DNA from: Ilumatobacteraceae bacterium
Lineage (GTDB): Bacteria > Actinomycetota > Acidimicrobiia > Acidimicrobiales > Ilumatobacteraceae
Assembly (NCBI GenBank): GCA_033344875.1
Contig: JAWPMO010000001.1
Span: forward strand, 3,869,595-3,933,594
Length of the DNA stretch: 64,000 bases
Direction of reading: 5' to 3'
The position numbers were made by a program, and so were the translations under genes. A model generated the notes under the pieces. The model did no database searches and was not told the origin of the DNA. It saw nothing but the letters and a program-made list of their open reading frames with translations. This document shows, piece after piece, positions 1-8,717 of this stretch (positions are counted from its first letter, which is position 1; each line of letters begins with the position of its first letter).

Positions 1-615
1 GATCTCGCCGAGTCGTTCGGCGAGCTGGTCGTCGATCGACAGGATGCCGGCGACCTGTCCGGCGAAGGCATGGGCGGGCCGCGACAGGGCGAGCGGGCCC
101 ATCCAACCGATCGCGGGGGCCAGCCGACGGAACGATCGTGGTCCGATCACCCAGCGGGCGGCGGCCGCGGTCATGGCGCCCATGCCCGAGGCCTGTGCCG
201 TGTCGGCCCACTCGGCGAGGAGTTCCTTTCGCCAGGGATGGTGCCGGCACGCGGTGCAGGCCAGCGTCAGCGAACGCACCCGGTCGGGGTGGCGGAGCGC
301 CATGATCTGGCTGATCACGCCGCCCATCGACGCGCCGACGACGTGGGCCGACTCGACGCGGGCGTGATCGAGCACCGCGGCCGCATCATCGGCCATCTGC
401 TCCATGGTGTACGCCCCGTACGGCTTGTCGCTGCGGCCCGCTCCACGGTTGTCGAACGCGATCGTGCGGAACCACGGCGCGAGCGCGATGCGTTGCAGAT
501 CCCAGAGGTGCTTGTCGGCGCCGAGACCCTGGATCATCAGGACGGGAGGCCCCGACCGGCGCCCGGACTCGCGGTAGTGGAGCCGCACCCCGTCGGACGC
601 TCGTACGTACGGCAT
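1..615 (-). CDS. Alpha/beta hydrolase, C-terminus cut by window edge
   Basis: Reading down the minus strand from ATG at 615 gives 205 codons with no stop before the window ends. The product starts MPYVRASDGVRLHYRESG, has the oxyanion-hole region around VLMIQGLG and a nucleophile elbow GASMGG near residue 100, typical of alpha/beta hydrolases. The substrate cannot be told. Its start overlaps the stop of the upstream acyltransferase-like gene by one base (TGATG), so it is the third gene of a translationally coupled operon. The catalytic His would lie beyond the edge. Confidence 0.85.
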   Translation of the reverse strand, partial: MPYVRASDGVRLHYRESGRRSGPPVLMIQGLGADKHLWDLQRIALAPWFRTIAFDNRGAGRSDKPYGAYTMEQMADDAAAVLDHARVESAHVVGASMGGVISQIMALRHPDRVRSLTLACTACRHHPWRKELLAEWADTAQASGMGAMTAAAARWVIGPRSFRRLAPAIGWMGPLALSRPAHAFAGQVAGILSIDDQLAERLGEI

Positions 616-1361
616 CACAGGCCCCCGATGCCGCCGGTCGGCAGCCAGTCGAGCGGCGTGCCCGTGAGCGTGCCGCCCATCTCGTCGAGCAGCGCATCGA
701 TCCTGGCCTGGAGCAGATCGGCGGTCTCGAGCTCTTCGAGCGGCCCGCGCCGACGTCGCCGGAGCCGGGCGGGGGCACCGATCTCGACCCGCGCATTGCG
801 ACGGACCGGCACGGACACCGTCGCAGCGGGGAGGACCCGGACGCCCGCGGCCACGGCCGCGCCCACCAGGCGGTGGTCGATCAACCCGGATCGTTGGTTG
901 GTGGCCTCGTGGTCGGCACCGAGCACGACGAGGCTGCCGGCGCGCAGCGCACTCTCGACCTCGGCCTCGACGGGGAGGAGGCCGCCGAGTCGTTGCATCA
1001 GCGGCCCGATCGGAGCGACGTCGGGGCGGCCGACGAAGCGGACCGGACGGTCGACCTCGGCCCCGATCGCCAATGCGGCGAGGATCGGTGCGAGCGCGAA
1101 CCGTCGGGCGTTGACGACGATCAGCGCTCCGGTGCGTTTGGGCAGGTGCTCGGCGCCACCGACCGAGGTGCTCCAGCGCAGTTGACTGGCCGACCAGATC
1201 CGGTTGACGAACGCGTTGTCGCGTCCCCAGTCGTCGACCTCGTTGGCGGTCCAGGCCCGGAAGGTCTGCACCGAGGACGAGGCGAGGTCGGTGGCCGGTT
1301 TGCCGACGGCGCGGACGGGCATCGAGATCACGTCGGCGAGTTGGCGGGCGGGATTGGCCAT
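615..1361 (-). CDS. PlsC-like (glycerolipid) acyltransferase, degenerate
   Basis: A 248-residue protein starting MANPARQLADVI. The central part (GGAEHLPKRTGALIVVNARR, then VRFVGRPDVAPIGPLMQRLGG) follows the layout of PlsC/LPLAT acyltransferases. The usual HX4D catalytic motif is not evident where expected: the segment reads NARRFA. It may therefore be a non-catalytic or divergent member. Start and stop both overlap neighbours by one base, in an epimerase / acyltransferase / hydrolase operon. Involvement in envelope lipid metabolism is inferred from family only. Confidence 0.65.
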   Translation of the reverse strand: MANPARQLADVISMPVRAVGKPATDLASSSVQTFRAWTANEVDDWGRDNAFVNRIWSASQLRWSTSVGGAEHLPKRTGALIVVNARRFALAPILAALAIGAEVDRPVRFVGRPDVAPIGPLMQRLGGLLPVEAEVESALRAGSLVVLGADHEATNQRSGLIDHRLVGAAVAAGVRVLPAATVSVPVRRNARVEIGAPARLRRRRRGPLEELETADLLQARIDALLDEMGGTLTGTPLDWLPTGGIGGL

Positions 1362-2335
1362 CACGCGACCGCCCGGGCTGCTGGAGTGTGCACCACGCTG
1401 GGCCACCGGTAGAGCTGGTCGATCACGTCGCTCGTCGTGGCGGTCGGGGCGAAGCCGAGTACCTCGGCGGCGCGAGCGTTGTCGCCCAACCTGCCGCGCA
1501 CCAACATCTCGTGCACGTGGTCGGGGAGCGGTGCGCCGGCGAGGTAGGCAGCGGCCTTGGCGGCGGCCCACTGCGGCCCGACGACGGGCACCGGAACACG
1601 ATGGCCTCGACGGGTCGCCTGATACGCGGTGATCGCTCCCGGAGCGACGATGTTGACCGGCTCGTCGAGCGCCAGCCGGGCTGCGGCGACGAACGCCTCG
1701 GCGGCATCGTGCTGGTGGACGACGGCGAACGGAGGGTCGGACAGCGCGCTGAACGGCACCGCGGGCATGCGGAGCAGGCGTCCGAGCGGGCTCGGTACGT
1801 GAGGTCCGAGGACGCTCGCGAGACGGAGTCGGCCGACCGCGACCCCGATGCGGGAACCGATCGCCGTGGCGGTGTCTTCGATGTCGAGCAGGGTCCGGCC
1901 GTACCCACTGGTGGGGAACGGCACGACGTGTTCGTTGGGGCGGGTCACCGAATTGCGGCGACGGCCGTAGACCTCGAGGCCGCTGCGGACGACGATCGCC
2001 TCGAGCGCTCGGCATTCGGCGGCGGCGCCGAGGATCGAAGTGGCGGCATCGTCGGTAAGTTGGCGTGCGTTGCCGGGTGTGGCCCGCGAGTACGGCTCCC
2101 ACACGGCGATGTGGACGACCACGTGCGGGTTGAACCGTGTGATCTCCTCGACGGTGCGGTCGTGCTGGCCGGCGACGATACGATGGAAAACCGCACGCCG
2201 AAGCCGTCGTCGAGGTGGATCGGTGCCGATGCCTTCGAGCGGTCCGACCCAGGGCTCGTTCTCGAGCAACATGGCGACGCGGCATCCGAGTTCACCGCCC
2301 ATACCGCTCACGAGCACACGCTTGCCTGCCATCAT
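1361..2335 (-). CDS. NAD-dependent epimerase/dehydratase (SDR)
   Basis: A 324-residue extended short-chain dehydrogenase. The N-terminus VLVSGMGGELGCRVAMLL is a Rossmann nucleotide-binding motif (GxxGxxG-like). The middle carries YGRRRNS and a TSGYGRTLL segment in the place of the YxxxK catalytic region, so the catalytic signature is divergent. First gene of a three-gene operon. ATG codons at 2335 and 2332 are both possible. The 5' end overlaps the start codon of the divergent M23 peptidase (ATG at 2334), so the two genes have no intergenic promoter space and each promoter must lie inside the other gene. Confidence 0.75.
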   Translation of the reverse strand: MMAGKRVLVSGMGGELGCRVAMLLENEPWVGPLEGIGTDPPRRRLRRAVFHRIVAGQHDRTVEEITRFNPHVVVHIAVWEPYSRATPGNARQLTDDAATSILGAAAECRALEAIVVRSGLEVYGRRRNSVTRPNEHVVPFPTSGYGRTLLDIEDTATAIGSRIGVAVGRLRLASVLGPHVPSPLGRLLRMPAVPFSALSDPPFAVVHQHDAAEAFVAAARLALDEPVNIVAPGAITAYQATRRGHRVPVPVVGPQWAAAKAAAYLAGAPLPDHVHEMLVRGRLGDNARAAEVLGFAPTATTSDVIDQLYRWPSVVHTPAARAVA

Positions 2336-2951
2336 GAATCACGCTAGCCCCGTCCCCAAGGTGTCGACCCGATCCGTCGGGTGGTTCGTGGTGACCCTGG
2401 CGCTCGTCGTCGGGGCCTCGGCCGTCGCCGCATCACCGGGCGCGATCGATCGTGCGGCACACGTGTCGTCGCCGGCCGAGCGGATCTTCGTTGCCGGCGA
2501 GGGTCTGACCTTCCCGATCGACCCGCTGCCGCGGTGTGAAGTGTTCGACAACTTCGGCGGCCACAGCAAGGCGTTCGGCAGCGGCGGCCACCAGGGTCTC
2601 GACATCGGCGCTGACCTCGGCCAGGAGGTGTACGCGGTCGAGGACGGCACGCTGTACCGCCAGTTCACCGACGTGTCGAGCAGCGCCGGCCTGGGCTGGG
2701 GTCTGTGGTCGACGACCGACGTGAAGTACCGCTACTACCACCTCGACGGCTTCGCCGAGGGGTTGGCGGTCGGCGACGAGGTCGTCGCGGGCCAGCTGAT
2801 CGGCTACGTGGGTGACACGGGCAACGCGAGTCCGGGTGGCTGGCACCTGCACTTCGAGGTCCGCCCCGGTCCGCACCCGCGCTACGGGTCGGCCGCGCCG
2901 GTCGACCCGGTGCCGCTGCTCGCGATCCCGAGCATCTGCAACGTGTACTGA
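2334..2951 (+). CDS. M23 family metallopeptidase, secreted
   Basis: A 205-residue protein with an N-terminal signal or anchor (GWFVVTLALVVGASAVAA, residues about 17-34) and one M23 (LytM) domain. Zinc ligands are visible: HQGLD (HxxxD) near residue 87 and the HLHFE motif near residue 185. All key M23 residues are present, so it is probably an active peptidoglycan endopeptidase. ATG 2334 was chosen because it gives a clean signal peptide; the reading frame is open further upstream over the epimerase. Its stop abuts the stop of the convergent gene at 2952. Confidence 0.85.
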   Translation: MNHASPVPKVSTRSVGWFVVTLALVVGASAVAASPGAIDRAAHVSSPAERIFVAGEGLTFPIDPLPRCEVFDNFGGHSKAFGSGGHQGLDIGADLGQEVYAVEDGTLYRQFTDVSSSAGLGWGLWSTTDVKYRYYHLDGFAEGLAVGDEVVAGQLIGYVGDTGNASPGGWHLHFEVRPGPHPRYGSAAPVDPVPLLAIPSICNVY

Positions 2952-3827
2952 TCAGCCGAAGCCGCGACTGTCCTGCTTGAGCGCCGTGTCGATCGACAGG
3001 GCGCTTGCGACCACGAGCGAGTTGAGCGGTTCGGGCGCTCGCTGGGTGATCTGGAGGACGTAGTTGTCGGCGGTGGTGAACATCGTCTTCGCGATGCCCT
3101 CGAAGGTCTTGGTGACCCGTGCGATCTCGTGGCCGTCGGCGTTCTCGATCCGGAAGTTCCAGGCCCGCCAGTTCTCCGCCTTGATCGCGCCGAGCTGCTG
3201 CCCGTCGGCCATCAGACCGAAGTTGATCTTGCCGATCATGTTCTGCTGCACGACCCGGCCGATCTCCCGGTCGTCGGCGTCGCTCACGATCACCGTCGAC
3301 TTCATCACCTTGGCCGGCCGTGTGATCTGGAGGACGACGCCGCCGGTCACGTCGGTGACCTGCAACTTGTGCGTCATGAACTGGTCGAGGCTCGAGACGA
3401 GGCGCATCACCTTCTTGGCCGTGGACTGACCGACCTGGTTGACGGCGGCGATCTGTGTGCCCTGCTGGTCGAACACGCTGTACTGGTTGTTCAGCTCGAT
3501 CAGCTTCGCCTTCTGGTTCACGACCAGGATCGGCTCGGTCAGGATGCCGCCGCCCCCGCCCGCCACCGGGCCGTCGAGGCCGATGCCGCGGTGACCGGTG
3601 CCGCGCAGCTGTTGATCGATGGTCTCGGCCTTGCCCTCGTTGCCGAGCGTGAGCCCGCTGTCGAGTCGGTCCATCCGGGTGGCCGGTGGCGGTGTCGGTG
3701 CGTCGACGGGGTCGGTTCCGGTGATGCCCTGGTCACTGACGTGGTCGGTCCATGCGGCGCCGTCCCAGTACCGGAGCTCGTGCCGCCCGGTCGGGTCGGG
3801 GTGCCAGTTCGCCGGAGTGTCGCTCAT
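2952..3827 (-). CDS. DUF2510 plus scramblase/LURP1-like protein
   Basis: A 291-residue protein. Residues 1-30 (NWHPDPTGRHELRYWDGAAW) are a classic DUF2510 tryptophan-rich motif of actinobacteria. After a linker with Gly and Pro tracts, residues about 95-285 resemble the phospholipid scramblase / LURP-one-related (Tubby-like) fold, with segments LVVNQKAKLIELNNQYSVFD and FRIENADGHEIARVTK. The function of such bacterial proteins is unsettled. The two-domain arrangement is common in actinobacteria. It is monocistronic and convergent with the M23 gene. Confidence 0.75.
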   Translation of the reverse strand: MSDTPANWHPDPTGRHELRYWDGAAWTDHVSDQGITGTDPVDAPTPPPATRMDRLDSGLTLGNEGKAETIDQQLRGTGHRGIGLDGPVAGGGGGILTEPILVVNQKAKLIELNNQYSVFDQQGTQIAAVNQVGQSTAKKVMRLVSSLDQFMTHKLQVTDVTGGVVLQITRPAKVMKSTVIVSDADDREIGRVVQQNMIGKINFGLMADGQQLGAIKAENWRAWNFRIENADGHEIARVTKTFEGIAKTMFTTADNYVLQITQRAPEPLNSLVVASALSIDTALKQDSRGFG

Positions 3828-3885
3828 GTTCCGAGCCTAAGGCGTCGCCGACGCCCGAACGAGTTGTTCGTGTGGCTGCGGGCGC

Positions 3886-4395
3886 TCAGTGGCGGAGGCC
3901 GGCGGCGGCCATGATGACGTCGCGTGCCCACGGGTCGAGCTGACGGCCGGTCAGCCGCTCGGTGACGGCGATCGCCTTCGTGTCGTCGTCGACGAGGCCG
4001 GACCAGCGGATGTAGCCACCCATGATGCCGACGAGACGGTCGCCGAGTTCTTCGCCGTGGACGAGCAGCTTGGCACCGTTCTTCAACAGATCGTCGAGCT
4101 CGCGGTAGAACGCGGTGAGCCAGGCGTCGCGCTCGTCGGCCTTGAACGGGCGATGGCGGTATGCCAGGTTGAGATCGTCGTAGTTGTGCAGGTTGTGCGG
4201 TGCCTGGATGATCGAGATCGCGTAGTTGAAGCCGTTCTCACGGATCCAGATGATCTCCTCCTGGCGTCGGACACGACGGTGGTTGTCGCCGTAGCCGCCG
4301 GGACGCTCGCAGATCGCGAGCTTGTCCTTGAGGATCCACGTGAAATGCCGGGGCTTGATGCCCAACGCCCACTTGCCGCGCAGCTTCGGCGGCAT
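3886..4395 (-). CDS. Dual-specificity-phosphatase-like protein lacking the catalytic Cys
   Basis: A 169-residue protein starting MPPKLRGKWALGIKPRHF. ATG 4395 is preferred over a longer frame because an AGGA stretch lies about 10 bases upstream and the residues before it look non-coding. The layout (ERPGGYGDNHRRVRRQEEII, then LVHGEELGDRLVGIMGGYI) resembles a tyrosine/dual-specificity phosphatase fold. The P-loop, normally HCxxGxxR, reads HGEELGDR, so the nucleophile Cys is absent. It may be a pseudophosphatase. The family assignment is by eye. Confidence 0.55.
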   Translation of the reverse strand: MPPKLRGKWALGIKPRHFTWILKDKLAICERPGGYGDNHRRVRRQEEIIWIRENGFNYAISIIQAPHNLHNYDDLNLAYRHRPFKADERDAWLTAFYRELDDLLKNGAKLLVHGEELGDRLVGIMGGYIRWSGLVDDDTKAIAVTERLTGRQLDPWARDVIMAAAGLRH

Positions 4396-4533
4396 CAGTT
4401 GGATTCCTGGATTCGATGGGATGAGAACTCGTGATGCGATGGCATTGCGGGGTCCGACTCTACCTTGCCCACGCGAACGAGCAATTCGGAGGTCCCATGT
4501 CACACGATCGGGGGCGGCCGCCGGCGGTCCGGA

Positions 4534-5379
4534 TCAGCCTCCGACGACGCGAAGACGCTGGTTCGACCGCTCGACACGGCGCCCACCGGGGAGTTCGCAG
4601 GCCACCACGGTGCCGCGAGCCACGGCGAGCACGCGCTCGACGGCCGCCGCGTCGGGCGGGTACCCGGCGTCGAGCAGCCAGCAGCGGATCGCCCGTCGAG
4701 CGAGGACCGTCGGCGCGTCGGCGACGGCGAGCGCGTCGGTCGGGTCGATGCCGGCGGCGAGTCGATCGAGGAACTCGCTGTCGTCGCGCAGCAACCCGGC
4801 CGTTCGTTCGAGGATCGGTACGAGGTCGCGTCCGGCGATGTCGGTCAGCAGCGGCAGCGCTTCGGCCCGGATCCGGTTGCGCCACACGTCGGGTCGGTCG
4901 TTCGAGGCGTCGTGGACGGGGGTGATCCCGAGCGACCGGCACACCGCAGCGGTGTCGGTGCGACGGAGGGAGAGGATCGGGTGGGTCGGTCCGGGTCGCA
5001 TCGCTCCGAGACCACCGCTGCCGCTGCCACGCACGAGCCGCAACAGCACGGTCTCGGCCTGATCGTCGGCGGTGTGACCGGTCGCCGCATCGGGCGGCAG
5101 GGTGCGCCGCCTGGCCTCCCGGGCCCGGGCCTCGAGATTGGGGCCGGGTTCGACGTCGACGGTGTGCAGTACGAATCGGACGTCGAGCCGGTCGGCGATC
5201 GCCCTGGCCCGTTCGGCGTCGTCGTGCGACTCGGCTCGGATGCCGTGATCGACGTGGTGCGCCGTGACGGCGAGGCCGGCGTCACGGGCGAGCGCGATCA
5301 GCGCCGTGGAGTCGCCACCGCCCGAGAACGCGCAGGCGATCGACGTGGCGGCCGGTGGGAACGTGCAGCGACCGAGCAA
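4534..5379 (-). CDS. tilS: tRNA(Ile)-lysidine synthase
   Basis: The enzyme ligates lysine to C34 of tRNA-Ile(CAU), using ATP. The P-loop SGGGDST, about residue 19 from the chosen start, is the N-type ATP-pyrophosphatase motif. HHVDHGIR and GHTADDQAETVLLRL are further TilS signatures. No ATG fits: the in-frame TTG at 5379 puts the P-loop at the usual distance from the N-terminus, but the frame is open further upstream into the small membrane-protein gene, so the start is uncertain. The length of about 281 residues matches short actinobacterial TilS proteins. Confidence 0.85.
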   Translation of the reverse strand: MLGRCTFPPAATSIACAFSGGGDSTALIALARDAGLAVTAHHVDHGIRAESHDDAERARAIADRLDVRFVLHTVDVEPGPNLEARAREARRRTLPPDAATGHTADDQAETVLLRLVRGSGSGGLGAMRPGPTHPILSLRRTDTAAVCRSLGITPVHDASNDRPDVWRNRIRAEALPLLTDIAGRDLVPILERTAGLLRDDSEFLDRLAAGIDPTDALAVADAPTVLARRAIRCWLLDAGYPPDAAAVERVLAVARGTVVACELPGGRRVERSNQRLRVVGG

Positions 5380-5420
5380 CTCAGCGAACGCCGGAGCGCA
5401 GCGAGGCCCGTCGCCCGATG

Positions 5421-5573
5421 TCAGAGCTCTTGCTCGCGTTCGCGCTTGCCGCCCGGGAAGCGCTGCGACGACACCGTCTTGAGGTATCCGCCGACCAGCC
5501 CGACAGTGGCGCCGATACCGGCGATCAACATCGCGACGCCGATCCACCAGTGCCAGATCTGTGCAGCAAGCAT
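5421..5573 (-). CDS. Small membrane protein (50 aa)
   Basis: ATG 5573 to TGA 5421 encodes 50 residues: MLAAQIWHWWIGVAMLIAGI, then GATVGLVGGYLKTV and a charged tail ending KREREQEL. There is one clear transmembrane segment (about residues 9-30) and a basic cytoplasmic tail. It lies just upstream of tilS on the same strand and may be co-transcribed. It is too short for most gene callers. Function unknown. Confidence 0.6.
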   Translation of the reverse strand: MLAAQIWHWWIGVAMLIAGIGATVGLVGGYLKTVSSQRFPGGKREREQEL

Positions 5574-5606
5574 GCCGTCAGCGTAGCGACCCGGGGTGGC
5601 CGCCGC

Positions 5607-6167
5607 TCAAGTCCGGTGGCGCCGGGACCGGCGAACGATCGCCGCAGCTGCCGACCAGGCGAGGTAGCAGAGTCCGGCCGCGGTCGCTCCGGCCCCGATC
5701 CCGACGACGTTCGCCAGGGCGTCGGTGGCCTGAACGTTGCGGGTGGTGGCGTAGCGACCCTGTGCCAGTTCGAGCCCGACGCTGATGACGGTGAGGACGG
5801 CGACGGCGATCAGCAGGCCACGCCAGGTCCAGATCGCGAAGCCGACCAGGACCGTGACGACGCTCCAGAGCGCCACGTGGACCATGAAGTCGGGTTGGGT
5901 GATGTCGGGACCCGAGGCGAGTTCGACCCGGTTCCCGGTGTCGATCCGTTCCCAGAGTCGGCGGGCCCGGTCGCCGAACAGCGATCGCAGGACGCCCGGT
6001 GCCCGATCCGAGAGCAGGAGTGCGGCGGTGGTGAGGATCGCGGCGACCCCGAGGAGTCCGACGAAGAGCCGGCCCGAGGCCGGCGGACGGTCGGCCGGTG
6101 ACCAGCGCCGCTTCGGGGGCGACGGCTGCCGCTCCGGTTCGACGACCGGGATCTCGAGTGTGTCCAT
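5607..6167 (-). CDS. VanZ-like membrane protein
   Basis: A 186-residue protein with a Pro-rich cytoplasmic start, one membrane span near residues 33-52, and a VanZ-like core: PDFMVHVALWSVVTVLVGFA and then ISVGLELAQGRYATTRNVQATDALANVVG. The ELAQ plus D-N(V) pattern is typical of VanZ. Family members are small integral membrane proteins of mostly unknown function. It follows the anti-sigma factor gene on the same strand with a 12-base gap. Confidence 0.75.
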   Translation of the reverse strand: MDTLEIPVVEPERQPSPPKRRWSPADRPPASGRLFVGLLGVAAILTTAALLLSDRAPGVLRSLFGDRARRLWERIDTGNRVELASGPDITQPDFMVHVALWSVVTVLVGFAIWTWRGLLIAVAVLTVISVGLELAQGRYATTRNVQATDALANVVGIGAGATAAGLCYLAWSAAAAIVRRSRRHRT

Positions 6168-6179
6168 CGGACGCGACGC

Positions 6180-6464
6180 TCAGGTCGGTTCGATGGTGAG
6201 GTCGTCGTCGGTCGCCCCGATGATCCCGTCGCCGTCGAAGTCTTCGTCGAAGCACTGTTCGATGCGTCCGAGCAGGCCGGCGGGCATCTCGTCGTTGCTG
6301 CACTTCCGCCGGATCGCCAGCTTCAGCTCCGCCTGGAAGTCGAACGCCTGGTGACAGTCGACGCAATCTCCGAGGTGCGCGTGGATGTGTCGGCGCACGT
6401 CGTCGGGCAGTTCGTCGTCGAGGAAAGCGTCGAGTTCTCGAATGGTTTCTCTGCAGTTCGCCAT
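6180..6464 (-). CDS. Zinc-dependent anti-sigma factor (RsrA/RshA-like) with EF-hand-like tail
   Basis: A 94-residue protein, encoded 7 bases after the ECF sigma gene. The ZAS zinc motif is present: C4, then H30-x3-C34-x2-C37 in HLGDCVDC. In actinobacteria this family holds SigR/SigH-type sigma factors and releases them on thiol oxidation; redox sensing is inferred from family. Unusually, the C-terminus has a DxDxDG loop, D75-F-D77-G-D79-G80-x-I82 with D86 at position 12, matching an EF-hand calcium loop. This is not part of canonical RsrA. Confidence 0.85.
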   Translation of the reverse strand: MANCRETIRELDAFLDDELPDDVRRHIHAHLGDCVDCHQAFDFQAELKLAIRRKCSNDEMPAGLLGRIEQCFDEDFDGDGIIGATDDDLTIEPT

Positions 6465-6471
6465 GTGTGAC

Positions 6472-7059
6472 TCAGTCGTCGGAGTGTCGGTCGTCGAACG
6501 TCGTGGTCAGCCCACGAGCCTTCGCGTAGTCGTACAACGCGCGCTGCATCGCTTTTCTTCCCCGATGGAGCCGTGACATCACGGTACCGATCGGGATGTC
6601 GAGCATCTCGGCGATCTCCTTGTAGGCGAAGCCCTCGACATCGGCGAGCAGCACCGGGAGACGGAAGTTGTCGGGGAGGTCCTCGAGCGCCTGTTTCACC
6701 TCGTCGTCGGTGAACACATCGAGGAACTGCTCCTCGGCCGACATGCTCGCGGCGGCGGTCTCCATCGAACCGAGGCGGCGGTACAGGTACAGATCCTCGA
6801 GTTCGCCGAGGTCGCTCTCCTGCGGACGACGCTGTTTGGCCCGATACCGGTTGATGTAGGCATTCGTGAGGATCCGGAACAGCCAGGCCCGCAGATTGGT
6901 GCCCTCCTGGAACGTGTGGAAGCTCCGGAAGCCGCGCAGGTAGGCCTCTTGGACGAGGTCCTCGGCGTCGGCTCGGTTGCGGGTCATCCGGAGTGCTGCG
7001 GAGTAGAGCTGCGGTGCGTACTCCATCGCCTGGTCGGCGAACTCCTGCTGATCGGCCAC
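6472..7059 (-). CDS. ECF RNA polymerase sigma factor, SigR/SigH type
   Basis: A 195-residue sigma-70 family protein from GTG 7059. Region 2 reads [20 protein letters not shown], followed by [20 protein letters not shown]. Region 4 reads [20 protein letters not shown] and then [20 protein letters not shown]. These closely follow actinobacterial SigR/SigH, the thiol-oxidative-stress sigma factors. Immediate linkage to a zinc anti-sigma factor supports this. Such operons are commonly autoregulated, but no promoter was confirmed here. Confidence 0.9.
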   Translation of the reverse strand: MADQQEFADQAMEYAPQLYSAALRMTRNRADAEDLVQEAYLRGFRSFHTFQEGTNLRAWLFRILTNAYINRYRAKQRRPQESDLGELEDLYLYRRLGSMETAAASMSAEEQFLDVFTDDEVKQALEDLPDNFRLPVLLADVEGFAYKEIAEMLDIPIGTVMSRLHRGRKAMQRALYDYAKARGLTTTFDDRHSDD

Positions 7060-7149
7060 GAGTGGCGACCCTAGTGCTTGGCCCTCACTCGGCCCATGCG
7101 GCGTGCCGCAGGGCCGTCGCCGACCCGGCCGGTCGCGAACGACCGGGTC

Positions 7150-7650
7150 TCAGGGTGAGTCGGCCGCTCGGGTTCGTTCGGCCTCGAGTTCGGCGACGAG
7201 TGCGTCGATCGACGTGACGAAGCGCTCCAGGTACTCGGCGAACTGTTCGAGTTCGTCGTCGTCGAACGGGTCGAGCAGACGTTGCATCCCCAGGTTGCGC
7301 AGGCGACTCACCTGCCGAATCATCTTCCTGCCGGTGGCGGTGACACGCGCCGTGACGATCCGCTTGTCGGCCTCCGCCGCGACACGTTCGGCGAGGCCGT
7401 GCCGTTCGAGCCGCGTGATCGCCCGGGTGGCGGTGCTCGGATCGACCCGGAGTGCGTCGGCGAAGTCGCTCATGCGCCATCCGGCCGGCTCCGACGCGAG
7501 GATCTCGAGCGCGTCGAGTTGCGCCTGTTCGAGCGGCGGACCGTCGGGGCCGAGCAGATGTGCACGCAGGGCAGCGCCGGAGGCCCCGCGCCGCAGTTCG
7601 CGCCACGACAGGGCGATCCGGCGTGCCGTGGCGTGCTCCGGTGTGCTCAT
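7150..7650 (-). CDS. MarR family transcriptional regulator
   Basis: A 166-residue winged-helix protein. The DNA-binding part reads MSDFADALRVDPSTATRAIT followed by RLERHGLAERVAAEADKRIV, the MarR helix-turn-helix and wing with its conserved D-x-R. Terminal helices would form the dimer interface. It lies alone between the sigma factor and the fucose synthase gene, all on the same strand, so the regulated target cannot be read from context. Confidence 0.88.
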   Translation of the reverse strand: MSTPEHATARRIALSWRELRRGASGAALRAHLLGPDGPPLEQAQLDALEILASEPAGWRMSDFADALRVDPSTATRAITRLERHGLAERVAAEADKRIVTARVTATGRKMIRQVSRLRNLGMQRLLDPFDDDELEQFAEYLERFVTSIDALVAELEAERTRAADSP

Positions 7651-7671
7651 GTGCGGCCGATCATCCGCCGG

Positions 7672-8661
7672 TCACGGCGCGGTTCGGGTGGCTGCGTCGC
7701 CGACGCCGCGCAGCCTCTCGTCGCCGGCGAGCTGCTCGAGATACCAGTCGTAGGTACTGCGCAGGCCGGTCGCCAGATCGATCGTGGACTCCCATCCGAG
7801 CGCGTTGAGCTTCGACACGTCGAGCAACTTGCGGGGTGTCCCGTCGGGTTTGGTCGGGTCCCACCGGATGGTGGCGGAGGGGTTGACGAGGTCGCGGATC
7901 GTCTCGGCGAGCTCACGGATCGAGAGGTCGACGCCGGTGCCGACGTTGATGTGAGACTCGCCGTCGTAGTTCTCGAGGAGATGGAGGCAGGCCGCGGCGA
8001 GGTCGTCGACGTGGAGGAATTCGCGGTACGCCGATCCGGTACCCCACACGTCGACGGTGTTGTCGTCGGTCGCCGCGGCATCGTGGAACTTGCGGATCAG
8101 GGCCGGCAGCACGTGAGACGAGTCGAGGTCGAAGTTGTCGCCGGGGCCGTACAGGTTGGTGGGCATCGCCGAGATGAAGTCGCAGCCGTATTGGCGCCGG
8201 TACGCCTGACAGAGCTTGATGCCGGCGATCTTCGCGACGGCGTACCACTCGTTGGTCGACTCGAGCGGGCCGGTCAGGAGCGCGTCTTCGGTCATCGGCT
8301 GGTCGGCGTCGCGCGGATAGATGCACGACGAGCCGAGGTAGAGCAGCTTGCGGACACCGGTCTCGTAGGCGGAGTGCACCACGGTGCCGTGGATCATCAG
8401 GTTGTCGTAGATGAACTCGGCCGGTCGGGCGGCGTTGGCGCCGATGCCGCCGACCGTGCCGGCGACGAGGAACACGTAGTCGGGTCGGTTGGCCTCGAAC
8501 CATCGCGACACGTCGGACTGGTCGCGCAGGTCGAGTTCTTGGCGGGTGGCGGTGAGGATGTCGGTGAAGCCCTCGGCTTCGAGTCGTCGCACCAGCGCGG
8601 ACCCCACGAGCCCCCGGTGCCCGGCGACGTACACGCGGGCCGAACGATCGATCGTCGTCAT
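7672..8661 (-). CDS. fcl: GDP-L-fucose synthase
   Basis: A 329-residue SDR epimerase-reductase that converts GDP-4-keto-6-deoxymannose to GDP-L-fucose with NADPH. Visible signatures: N-terminal VYVAGHRGLVGSALVRRL (GxxGxxG), the LGSSCIYP serine motif, and the YxxxK catalytic pair in EWYAVAKIAG. ATG 8661 was chosen because upstream residues are low-complexity and lack homology features. No GDP-mannose dehydratase gene is in view, so the rest of the sugar pathway must lie elsewhere. Confidence 0.9.
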   Translation of the reverse strand: MTTIDRSARVYVAGHRGLVGSALVRRLEAEGFTDILTATRQELDLRDQSDVSRWFEANRPDYVFLVAGTVGGIGANAARPAEFIYDNLMIHGTVVHSAYETGVRKLLYLGSSCIYPRDADQPMTEDALLTGPLESTNEWYAVAKIAGIKLCQAYRRQYGCDFISAMPTNLYGPGDNFDLDSSHVLPALIRKFHDAAATDDNTVDVWGTGSAYREFLHVDDLAAACLHLLENYDGESHINVGTGVDLSIRELAETIRDLVNPSATIRWDPTKPDGTPRKLLDVSKLNALGWESTIDLATGLRSTYDWYLEQLAGDERLRGVGDAATRTAP

Positions 8662-8717
8662 GGGGCGACGATACCCAACCACCGGGCCGGTCGGGAGGTG
8701 CCGGACGGGAGAACCCG

